64,000 bases of DNA, taken from NCBI GenBank assembly GCA_022641835.1, contig CP048715.1:806001-870000 (forward strand), in the 5' to 3' direction. Shown piece by piece: positions 9,025 through 17,601 of the stretch. The notes under the pieces are model-generated. The model did no database searches, was not told where the DNA came from, and saw nothing but the letters and a program-made list of their open reading frames with translations. Each line of letters begins with the position of its first letter. Positions within the stretch are counted from its first letter, which is position 1. The position numbers and the translations under genes were made by a program. The DNA is from Petasospora fabianii. Lineage: Eukaryota > Ascomycota > Saccharomycetes > Phaffomycetales > Wickerhamomycetaceae.

Positions 9025-10638
9025 TCAAACAATCTCTCTAAAGAATCCCGTATTATCACCACTTCTCTGACCTTCATTCAGAATCAAACTCTCATCAGAA
9101 CTGACATCACCAGTATCATCACTCAATATACTCGACTCAACGCTTGTCACACTGTGTCTATTGACACCATGACGATGGTAATCCACCGCCGCAGGGTATG
9201 CATTAGCACGACGAGACGGTGGTGGTGGAGGCGCACGCTTTGATGCAAGGTCATCGAATGGGTTATCCGATAACGATGTAGGACGCAACCCAGAATTTTG
9301 GTATCGGGTAGTCTTATAAGTCTGTGGTCTTATGTTTGTGTATGGTTCCGTTGATGATGGGGTCTCAGGCTCCTCCATCACCGTGTCGATTGTGCGTTGT
9401 TGCGTTTGCGTGTGTGGACGACGAGGTGGTGGGACCCGTGTATATTGTTGGGATGGTTCGATGCCAGTGGATCCACTAGGTGGTTGGTCTTGAAGGATTG
9501 ATGTTCTTAAAGAGCCAAGACCAAATCCAGAAGAGGATGAGTTTGTGCTGTCGTATGAGTGTGATGAAGATGATGACTTGGACTTGGAAAGGAAGGGTAG
9601 GAAGGAAGAGAGAGCAAATTTAGAACCAGAGTTACCATTACTCAAAGGCTTTTCCTGATTGTCATAATCAATACCATCATATCTTCTCGTCGACTGGATA
9701 GAATGTGAGAATCCCTTTTCCATGGAGTATGATGATCTCTTTCTGCGTCTGATAAACCACCAAACCAAAATCAAAATGATCGCAGCACCTGCAATAGCAC
9801 CAACAACGGATCCAGCCACTGTGCCTTTGCTTGTGTTGCTCCCATCAGAGTCCGAACTACCGGACGTAGTATTCTGCGTAGAGGAAGAATAACCTGGAAC
9901 AGCATTAGCGAGGAATGCAAGGTCCGTGGTGATGGTAGCAGGTTCATCTGTTGCGAAAGAGTAGTCAGCATCCACTGTGGTTGTTACTGGGATTTCCGTG
10001 GCTAAGGTGGTGGAATCATCGGTGATAAGGTATGCCTGTGTGTAAGTGTACGTTATAGAGTCCGGCTCTTGTGTAGCTTCAGCATATGGGAAAACTGATG
10101 ATTCCTGTGATGTTGTTTCATCGGTTGATGATGTGTATATGGATGAGGATGATAATGAGGACGACGAGGAGTGGTAGTGTTCATGGTAGCTACTCGAGTA
10201 CTCAGATGAAGAGTATAGCGATGATGATGAATGATCGTGGAAGGATGATGAGTCTGAGGAAGAGACGCTGAAATCCGAGCTCGAGGATATTGAGCTGTCG
10301 CTGCTAGTCAAGTACAACAACGATGAGTTGGACACTAGCGAGCTTGATAGCGTTGTAGAGTTATGTAAATATGACCCATGTGTGTGGAAACCAGTGGATG
10401 ATGATTTTGTAGTATAGTCTGATGTTGAGTTTGATTGTGATGATGATGATGAAGACGGCGTGGTCCCGGACAGGATAGAGGTGCTCGGGGAAACAAGCGC
10501 AGTGGAATCAGACGTCTGGCCCGTTGATGTTAAAGAAGTGTCAAGATTAGTGCTGGTGGATATACTGTCTCCTGACAGCTGTAATGTGCTTGTAGAGCCC
10601 ATCATAGTGAGCGGCACTGAGCTATTTGAACTCGTCAT
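9025..10638 (-). CDS. Ser/Thr-rich single-pass plasma-membrane protein
   Basis: A 537-residue protein. Residues 1-270 are almost entirely Ser/Thr with short His/Tyr patches, a mucin-like O-mannosylated ectodomain. One transmembrane helix at about 276-298 follows a Gly/Ala-rich run and is flanked by RRRKR. The cytoplasmic tail of about 240 residues has SS-rich stretches, a PPPPPSRR proline motif near 460 and a conserved-looking end (GFFREIV). There is no clear N-terminal signal peptide, so the helix may act as a reverse signal anchor. The layout resembles yeast wall-stress sensors and the TDA7/YDL211C pair, but I cannot fix an orthologue. The Ser run is encoded by trinucleotide-like tracts likely to vary in length. 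Confidence 0.72.
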   Translation of the reverse strand: MTSSNSSVPLTMMGSTSTLQLSGDSISTSTNLDTSLTSTGQTSDSTALVSPSTSILSGTTPSSSSSSQSNSTSDYTTKSSSTGFHTHGSYLHNSTTLSSSLVSNSSLLYLTSSDSSISSSSDFSVSSSDSSSFHDHSSSSLYSSSEYSSSYHEHYHSSSSSLSSSSIYTSSTDETTSQESSVFPYAEATQEPDSITYTYTQAYLITDDSTTLATEIPVTTTVDADYSFATDEPATITTDLAFLANAVPGYSSSTQNTTSGSSDSDGSNTSKGTVAGSVVGAIAGAAIILILVWWFIRRRKRSSYSMEKGFSHSIQSTRRYDGIDYDNQEKPLSNGNSGSKFALSSFLPFLSKSKSSSSSHSYDSTNSSSSGFGLGSLRTSILQDQPPSGSTGIEPSQQYTRVPPPRRPHTQTQQRTIDTVMEEPETPSSTEPYTNIRPQTYKTTRYQNSGLRPTSLSDNPFDDLASKRAPPPPPSRRANAYPAAVDYHRHGVNRHSVTSVESSILSDDTGDVSSDESLILNEGQRSGDNTGFFREIV

Positions 10639-11281
10639 AGTGTGAGTGAGTCTGAAGTAGCCCCTTCTTGGGCAGGTAGGGTAGAAGAATCCTTATAAAT
10701 GGAGGTTGTACTGCTTGGAGCAAAAGACGGCGTCTGTGTGAACTTGAACTTTGTTTGTGACTAGCAGAACTCAGTTGATTAGGACGCTTTCTCGTGGTTC
10801 TGCGTTGCTCGTTCTTGGGAAGAACACGAACTCTGTTATGAGTGAAGAACTAAAAGGGTCCTGGTGGTACGACAACTGAAGGGCGGTGCAAAGGGCGCGG
10901 GAGGGGCCTATCTGCGGAGCGAATGAGGGTTGTGATGGACCTTGGAAGAAGAATGAGAGAGAAACACGTCAAGCTATGGACTCGTGAGTGGTGATGTGCC
11001 TGTATAGTACGTCTACCTCAGACACAACCCCGATCCGCAACTTTTTTTTTTTGGCGTCGTTCTAGATTCCCATAGCTACTTGGGTGCTAAAAAAAGCGCG
11101 TCGCAACGTTTGAAAATAGTGCGACGAGACAAGAGAGATGAATTAAGTATGGCATAAAGCCCACATTATGACAACTCTTTGACAACTCCAAAGAGGTTGC
11201 TGACGTGTGCTGGTAAGGCATTTTCATCTATAATACTCTCTGACACACAAAACTCACCCTCATAAAATATTTGGAGTCTAT
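10639..11281. other. Promoter region of the Ser/Thr-rich protein gene
   Basis: About 640 bp upstream of the leftward gene at 9025-10638. It includes a T-run at 11043-11052. No coding sequence is seen. Confidence 0.45.
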
Positions 11282-11475
11282 TTAGGCATGCCCTTCGACC
11301 TTTTCGTGAGCTTCGGTCAGACGCGCATATCCCTCTTCAGTAGTATCAGCCTGTTGATAGACGGTCAGGGTAAAAGTAAGTCTTTCTGACGCCTTTGAAT
11401 TCTTTTGAAATCTTGACAAAGGATATCACTGTAAGCTCCATGGAAGATGACAACGTGTGATGCGTCTGGTAATCC
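11282..11475 (-). pseudogene. Possible decayed coding relic, unidentified
   Basis: On the minus strand two neighbouring frames hold stretches of about 30-40 codons with protein-like composition. One contains HVVIFHGAY and DFKRIQRRQKD; the other ends EGYARLTEAHEKVEGHA. Neither has a good start or a splice pair that joins them in frame. This could be a broken gene fragment downstream of SEN34, a small multi-exon gene I failed to model, or chance. I do not recognise the family. Confidence 0.25.
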
Positions 11476-11822
11476 GTTTAGTTGCCTAGATCACGCGTAT
11501 CCTAAAAGTGCTTCAACGCGCCATCATCGCTATTAAAAAACCACATACATCGACGCAACCACAAGTGCTAATAAGGGGCATTTTTTTAGCGCACAGTCCA
11601 AGTGTTTTCTGTCCCTTCTCTCTTTAGCAGCTGACTAAATTCACCTAACACTGCCCATTTGGCCACTCAAAGCTTGAGGGAGGCTAGTAGTTCTACTAAA
11701 GCACGATTAATGAGCTCTTCTCTACATGCAAAGTATTATATCAAAAGCTCCAATTTAGTTTGATCATGATTATGCGCGTAATTAATGCTGTCGTATCGTC
11801 ATTAAGTCTTTTTGTCAAGAGC
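11476..11822. other. 3' flank of SEN34
   Basis: A stretch of about 350 bp. A minus-strand ATG in an A-rich context near 11580 opens a short frame of 22 codons only. Nothing else is supported. Confidence 0.35.
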
Positions 11823-12698
11823 TCAGCCAAATCCAGCCCATTCGATGGAAAAGAACTTAATCTCTTCTTCATCATCGGTGCTTCCGATTGTCAAAAGTTT
11901 CTTCACACCAGTAGCAAGTCTTCCTCCACCAACCACATTCATTAGACCAATATCTTCATCATAATCGATTGGATTGACTATGAGGTGTGCGTGGAAACGA
12001 AGTGGATCCCCAGGGTACGCAATGAAATGAGTACCAAACCTTAGACCTGATGCCAAAAAGTATGCTCGGGATTTGAGGGTGTCAAACACCGCATATGAAA
12101 GACTTGAGATGCCAAGCTGTCTTATAATTCTTTCCTGTGTAGATGTCGAGTTGGAGTATACACGTTCCAAAAGTGCATGATTGGGCAAATGGGAGGCTGT
12201 GTCTGGGATCGTCACAGGAAGTGCCTGTTCAAGGAGTGCATCATTTTGCTTAGGATTGACGACGCCTCGTTTTACCATCTTTTGTTGGTATTCCTTGGCT
12301 TTAATTTTCCTTTCTTGATCAAGCTGTTGCTGTCGTAGTGCCTCCATCTCTGCAATCTCATCGTCTGTAAGACTGGCTAGTAGGTCCTTTATGAATTGTT
12401 TATCTGGGACAATGAAGGCATGACCATGATGGATCAGCCATGCACACTCCTCCAGCATCAGCTGGAGAGGCACTCCTTGGAACAGATTCTGTTGCGGAGC
12501 AGCGGGCAGAGTTCCAACGAGCGTCCCCACGATGCCCAGTTCTCTTGCCTTCTTGATGTCATCCAGAGAGAAGAGAAGTGGTTTACCTGCAACAAGGCTG
12601 ATGTGGATTAGTGCCTGATCGATATGCTTATTCTTGGCAAATAAAGCCCCTGAGGCTTGAGTGTGGGTCATGTACGCAGCAGGTTGAGGCCAGGTCAT
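11823..12698 (-). CDS. SEN34: tRNA-splicing endonuclease catalytic subunit SEN34
   Basis: A 291-residue subunit of the tRNA-intron endonuclease, cutting the 3' splice site in the Sen2/15/34/54 complex. The N-terminal domain has the family block GTLVGTLPAAPQQN. The catalytic domain carries YPGDPLRFHAHLIV with the active-site His, and GRLATGVKK with the active-site Lys, and ends EWAGFG. The first 28 or so residues before the conserved start are extra compared with S. cerevisiae. A GCTAAC and AG just upstream of the ATG raise the possibility of a 5' intron, but no first exon is evident. An intron-containing tRNA-Leu lies at 26168. Confidence 0.92.
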   Translation of the reverse strand: MTWPQPAAYMTHTQASGALFAKNKHIDQALIHISLVAGKPLLFSLDDIKKARELGIVGTLVGTLPAAPQQNLFQGVPLQLMLEECAWLIHHGHAFIVPDKQFIKDLLASLTDDEIAEMEALRQQQLDQERKIKAKEYQQKMVKRGVVNPKQNDALLEQALPVTIPDTASHLPNHALLERVYSNSTSTQERIIRQLGISSLSYAVFDTLKSRAYFLASGLRFGTHFIAYPGDPLRFHAHLIVNPIDYDEDIGLMNVVGGGRLATGVKKLLTIGSTDDEEEIKFFSIEWAGFG

Positions 12699-13285
12699 CT
12701 CATCAAGGTAGGGTTAGCCCGCAATTAAAAAGTTGAGGAAAGCTCCGTCGATGATACGCGCTATCGATCGCGAAATGTGTCAGGGCACTAGGTCCTAAGC
12801 ACACACTGATCTCGTATCACACGAGGGATAGCATCTGATGTTCTGTAGCAAAGCCACCCTTCAAAGATTTAGATTGCCATATTCCCCAGCAAGGAGTAAG
12901 ATTTGCTTCTGACTATATCCTGCTCGGTCTCCAAGTTAGCCTCACACTTCACCTCTGGGGCACATTAAGCTGCCAGGCGCTGCACGCCAGCACAGCCCCG
13001 TTCACCAAAAATTCCATATCGGACCGTATCCCAGTCGGCAAGGGTCCCGAAAGTGAAAGCGAACCGCTACCATCATCCACGGTGCCCGAAGGTATGCTTG
13101 CTCCGCCGTAGTTCCGTCACCTTTGCCTTTTAACCAACTAGTTCCCTCACTTTACACTTGCCGCCCAGCTCACCTTCATATTTGCTAACCGCCAGAACAC
13201 GCATCGTTTAAAATCACCATATCCACTTTGTCGCTAGCCGCCCACCCCATTTGCTCTCACCACCACTAGAAGCAAACCGTCCGCC
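12699..13285. promoter_or_regulatory. Divergent promoter of SEN34 and PMC1
   Basis: A 587 bp bidirectional promoter region. The PMC1 side is C-rich and lacks a clear TATA box. PMC1 is calcineurin/Crz1-controlled in S. cerevisiae, but I did not find a convincing cluster of Crz1 sites. Confidence 0.4.
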
Positions 13286-16200
13286 ATGGTGACGAGACGT
13301 TCCACAGTGAAGAGCTTTATCACAGGCCAGAAGCCGGTGCAAAACTACTTCCCAATCACCACAGATGAGCTCACGGGTATCCACGACCCAAAGTCCATGC
13401 TCTTCTTCCAGAAGCGCTTCCAGAATGATGCTCAGAACTTCTACGACGCTCTAGGTACCAACAAAAGCTCGGGCCTTGATCCATCATTACCAGATCTCGA
13501 TAAAAGAGTTAATCAATTTGGTGCCAACAAGCTTCCAGAGCGCAAGCCAAAATCATTCTTCCAACTCGCATGGGAGGCCATGCACGATCAAGTGCTCATC
13601 ATCTTGACAGTTGCTGCTATTGTTTCCCTTGCTCTCGGTCTCTACGAGACATTCGGTCAACCACCAGAACATGACGAAGAAGGAAACGAGATCCCACAAG
13701 TTCAATGGGTTGACGGTGTTGCTATTATCGCCGCCGTGCTTATTGTCGTTCTTGTCGGTGCAGCTAATGACTATCAAAAGGAACTCCAATTTGCAAAATT
13801 GAACGCAAAGAAGAATGATCGTGAAATCATTGTCGTTCGTGGTGGACAAGAACTCGTTGTTTCAATCTATGACTTGCTCGTTGGTGATATCCTCAATATC
13901 CAGACAGGTGACATTATGCCCGCTGATGCGGTATTAATCTCTGGCTCATGTGAGTGTGACGAATCAGCGCTCACTGGTGAGTCCAATACCATCAAAAAGT
14001 TACCAATCGAAACTGCACTCGCACAGTACAATGAAAAATTCCCCGACCGTGATGCTGATATCGGAACGAAGGGTGTTCCAGATGCCTTCCTGATATCCGG
14101 CTCCACTGTTCTCTCTGGTTTGGGTGCATGTATCGTCACTGCTGTTGGTGAAAACTCCATTAACGGTCGCACAATGATGGCATTGAAGGTTGAGCCTGAA
14201 GAGACACCAATGCAGGTAAGATTGAACAACCTTGCCAATGGTATCACAAAGTACGGTTTCCTTGCTGCCATCATCCTTTTCATCATCCTCTTTTTCAGAT
14301 TCATCGCCAAGATTGTCAAAGGAGGTGACTACTACGATCTACCTGGCGCCGAGAAGGGTTCCAGATTTTTGGATATTCTCATCACTGCCATCACGATTGT
14401 TGTTGTTGCCATCCCCGAAGGTCTGCCATTAGCTGTCACACTTGCTCTTGCTTTTGCAACTACCAGAATGGCAAAGGATGCCAACTTGGTTAGAGTCCTC
14501 AGAGCTTGTGAGATTATGGGCGGTGCTACTGCCGTTTGCTCCGACAAGACTGGTACTTTGACTGAGAATCGAATGAGAGTCGTGAATGGTAACATTTCCG
14601 ATAGGGAGTTTGACGACAACACAACATCCACCATATCGACTTCTAATCAGCTACAGTTAAGTGAAGACACAACTCGCAATGTCTTGACTAACATTGCCTT
14701 GAATTCTACAGCTTTCGAGAACAACGAGAGGGACAATCCAGAAAATCCGTTGCTCCCTCCAAAGAAGAAGCAATGGTGGTCTAAAATGAAGAAGGATGAC
14801 GAATTCGGCAAGCCAGAACCAGATGCATTTCTTGGTTCTAAAACTGAGGTTGCTTTGTTACTCCTTGCTGAGAAGTCGTTTGGTATGACGGGTTCCAAAA
14901 ATCTTGCCACTCTCAGGTCCAATCCATCTATTCTTGGTGTTGAGTCCATTGCCCAGGTAATCCCATTTGAATCTTCAAGAAAGTGGGGTGGTATCGTTGT
15001 CAAGTACCCTGGCGAGGACAAGTACAGATTCTTCGTCAAGGGTGCTTCCGAGCTTGTGTTTGCCAGATGCTCTACCAAGACCACATCCGATGGGTCTATG
15101 ATTTCTGTTGACTCATCAGTGGACTCTCAAGTCTCCGACAAGATCACAGCCTACGCCAAGATGGCACTCAGAACCATCTCGCTCGCCCATAGAGACTTTG
15201 ATGTCCCATCATGGCCACCAAAGCAGTTCACTGGACAGAATCCAGCCGAGGCTGACCCAAATCTCTTGCTCGGTGAACCGCTTGACCGCTCCTCCAATTC
15301 TGAAGGCTTGGTTCTCGATGGTATCGTTGGTATCAAGGATCCACTTCGTGAAGGTGTCAGAGAGGCTGTTGGACAGTGTAAAAGAGCTGGTGTCCGTGTT
15401 AGAATGGTTACAGGTGACAACGTCATTACTGCTAAGGCCATTTCAGTCAATGCTGGTATAATGAGCGAAATGGACTTGGATGACCCACATGCTTGTATGG
15501 AGGGACCTGCTTTCAGAAAACTCACCAAAAGTGAGAGGAATAAAATTGTTCCAAAGCTCAAGGTATTGGCTAGATCTTCTCCAGAGGATAAGAGAATTCT
15601 TGTGGAAACTTTGAAAAAGCAAGGAGAAGTTGTTGCCGTTACTGGTGATGGTACCAACGACGCTCCAGCTTTGAAGCTTGCTGATGTTGGCTTCTCCATG
15701 GGTATTGCCGGTACTGAAGTTGCCAGAGAGGCTTCTGATATCATCTTGATGACTGATGACTTTGCCGCTATTGTTTCGGCTATCAAATGGGGTAGATGTG
15801 TTTCCACTTCGATCAAAAAGTTCATTCAGTTCCAGTTGACTGTTAACATCACTGCTGTGGTTTTGACCTTTGTTTCAGCTCTTGTCGACACTGATGGTCA
15901 CTCTGTCTTGACTGCTGTTCAGTTGCTTTGGATTAACTTGATTATGGATACACTTGCCGCTTTGGCTCTTGCTACTGACAAGCCGGATGACAGCGTTCTT
16001 GACAGAAAGCCAGAGGGTCGTTCCAAGACTTTGATTTCCGTTTCCATGTGGAAAATGATCATTGGACAGGCTTCTCTTCAGCTCATCATCACCTTTGTCC
16101 TCTATTTTGCCGGTGGCAAGATTTTCCATGGTTCCGACGACATCACTGACCATCAGCAGCAACAGTTGAATGCTTTAACCTTTAATACATTTGTCTGGTT

Positions 16201-16870
16201 ACAGTTTTTCAAGCTTTGGGTCACCAGAAAGCTCGACGAGGGTGATGGTATTGAGACTGTCAGAGGTCGTATGACTGCGAACAATTTGAATTTCTTCGAA
16301 CACTTCTTCAGAAACTGGTGGTTCTTGGGCATTGCTTTCATCATTGCTGGTGCTCAGGTCATGATTATGTTTGTTGGTGGTACTGCTTTCTCCATTGTCA
16401 GACAAACACCAGCTGAATGGGGTGTTGCTATCATCTGTGGTATGCTTGCCCTGCCATGGGGTATTGTCATCAGACTCATTCCGGACAGTTGGGTCATAAG
16501 AATTTTCCCAACAAGACTCTACAAGGTCATTGCTTACGTTGCTTCCTTCCAATTCCTGAGATTCGGTAAGAAGCGTCGTGTCTACCTCGAAGAGGAGGAG
16601 GAGGGATTGATGTACTCCAAGGTTCCAGCTTTCAAGAAGACTCGTGACGATATCATCTACGTTAGAGGGGGTGATGCTGAGGGCTCCACTCTGAACCCAG
16701 TGAACCTGTACCACAGATGGAGAGAAAGTTTCAGTCATTCTGAGAGTGATATTGAGACAGGATCCACGGATTTCCACGCCTTGTCGGCTTTGACAATGGT
16801 TCCTACTGTTGTTGGTGGTGCAGTTGCTGGCTGGTCCCCGTTGGCCTCATCTGCTGAAAAAGAAAATTAG
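13286..16870 (+). CDS. PMC1: Vacuolar Ca2+-transporting P-type ATPase (PMCA type)
   Basis: A 1194-residue P2B ATPase that pumps Ca2+ into the vacuole. Visible motifs, in order, are TM1-2 (about 95-170), the actuator loop with LTGES, TM4 with PEGLPLAV (about 377-384), the phosphorylation site DKTGTLT with Asp420, the nucleotide-binding domain, the hinge TGDGTNDAPAL and the C-terminal helices. Length is close to S. cerevisiae PMC1 (1173). The start context is good and no intron is needed. The conserved Leu380 of PEGLPLAV is encoded by CTG (14423-14425), useful evidence for the genetic code. Codon bias suggests good expression. Confidence 0.96.
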   Translation: MVTRRSTVKSFITGQKPVQNYFPITTDELTGIHDPKSMLFFQKRFQNDAQNFYDALGTNKSSGLDPSLPDLDKRVNQFGANKLPERKPKSFFQLAWEAMHDQVLIILTVAAIVSLALGLYETFGQPPEHDEEGNEIPQVQWVDGVAIIAAVLIVVLVGAANDYQKELQFAKLNAKKNDREIIVVRGGQELVVSIYDLLVGDILNIQTGDIMPADAVLISGSCECDESALTGESNTIKKLPIETALAQYNEKFPDRDADIGTKGVPDAFLISGSTVLSGLGACIVTAVGENSINGRTMMALKVEPEETPMQVRLNNLANGITKYGFLAAIILFIILFFRFIAKIVKGGDYYDLPGAEKGSRFLDILITAITIVVVAIPEGLPLAVTLALAFATTRMAKDANLVRVLRACEIMGGATAVCSDKTGTLTENRMRVVNGNISDREFDDNTTSTISTSNQLQLSEDTTRNVLTNIALNSTAFENNERDNPENPLLPPKKKQWWSKMKKDDEFGKPEPDAFLGSKTEVALLLLAEKSFGMTGSKNLATLRSNPSILGVESIAQVIPFESSRKWGGIVVKYPGEDKYRFFVKGASELVFARCSTKTTSDGSMISVDSSVDSQVSDKITAYAKMALRTISLAHRDFDVPSWPPKQFTGQNPAEADPNLLLGEPLDRSSNSEGLVLDGIVGIKDPLREGVREAVGQCKRAGVRVRMVTGDNVITAKAISVNAGIMSEMDLDDPHACMEGPAFRKLTKSERNKIVPKLKVLARSSPEDKRILVETLKKQGEVVAVTGDGTNDAPALKLADVGFSMGIAGTEVAREASDIILMTDDFAAIVSAIKWGRCVSTSIKKFIQFQLTVNITAVVLTFVSALVDTDGHSVLTAVQLLWINLIMDTLAALALATDKPDDSVLDRKPEGRSKTLISVSMWKMIIGQASLQLIITFVLYFAGGKIFHGSDDITDHQQQQLNALTFNTFVWLQFFKLWVTRKLDEGDGIETVRGRMTANNLNFFEHFFRNWWFLGIAFIIAGAQVMIMFVGGTAFSIVRQTPAEWGVAIICGMLALPWGIVIRLIPDSWVIRIFPTRLYKVIAYVASFQFLRFGKKRRVYLEEEEEGLMYSKVPAFKKTRDDIIYVRGGDAEGSTLNPVNLYHRWRESFSHSESDIETGSTDFHALSALTMVPTVVGGAVAGWSPLASSAEKEN

Positions 16871-17601
16871 AGATTTTGCGTGATTTCCCTCTTTTTATGA
16901 CCATAATCTGATTTTTGTTTTGTAATTCTGCTTTTGTTTCTGCATCTGCTTTATGTTTGGTGTTTAGGTATATTCTTGATTTTGTTGTCTGAGAGGTTTA
17001 TGTTGAGGTAGTGGGCCTCAAAATCCTCATCTTTGGTGGACGTAATATACCCCCGGTTGCATTGATAAGATTGTAGAGGTGTAGCTCGTAGGAATCCTTC
17101 TCCATCCAAAAGTTCAAATGTCGCCAGTCAGTGACTATAGGGGTTGGCGGTACGTACACTTGGACGCATGGCCTTGGTTGTCTCATCACAGGCTCATCGC
17201 CATCACCAACAGGGCTTCAACTGGCGCACCTATGGCTAGGTCTCAGCTATCTGCATCTGTGACTGCCAAGGCAACAACTGAGTTAAAAAAGTTTATAATA
17301 TGTTTCCAACCCAAGGCAGTAAACAGATTTCAAGGATATATACACTCCAAAGCTTAATGAACAACTGGGAGACCCAGGTCTCGAATCTGAAACGAGGGAT
17401 AACAAAACCTCCAGCTGCTGGCGCAAGTTTCACGCGTCTGACGTGGGCGTGCGCGTAATCAAATTTTCCGTTCAACGGTGATCAGTGATTTAGCAGGTAA
17501 TGTACACAGGAGACCCAAGAAAGACGCCTATTAGACCCTTATTTCGTTCCACCAGCCATCCAGCCAGTCATCCAGCCTCACACCACCTATTCTCCACAGC
17601 G
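16871..17601. other. PMC1 3' region and mannosyltransferase promoter
   Basis: About 730 bp. A minus-strand frame of 62 codons (17186-16998) has protein-like composition (for example WRHLNFWMEKD and YELHLYNLINATGG) but no recognisable family, no clear promoter and no splice partner. I leave it as a weak candidate small gene. The last 100 bases (17500-17601) are open in frame with the downstream gene. Confidence 0.35.

Noticed and set aside
11282-11505. Ornithine decarboxylase antizyme with frameshift next to SEN34
   Set aside because: A GCG-TGA run is present, but the +1 frame closes within five codons and the protein sequence does not resemble antizyme.
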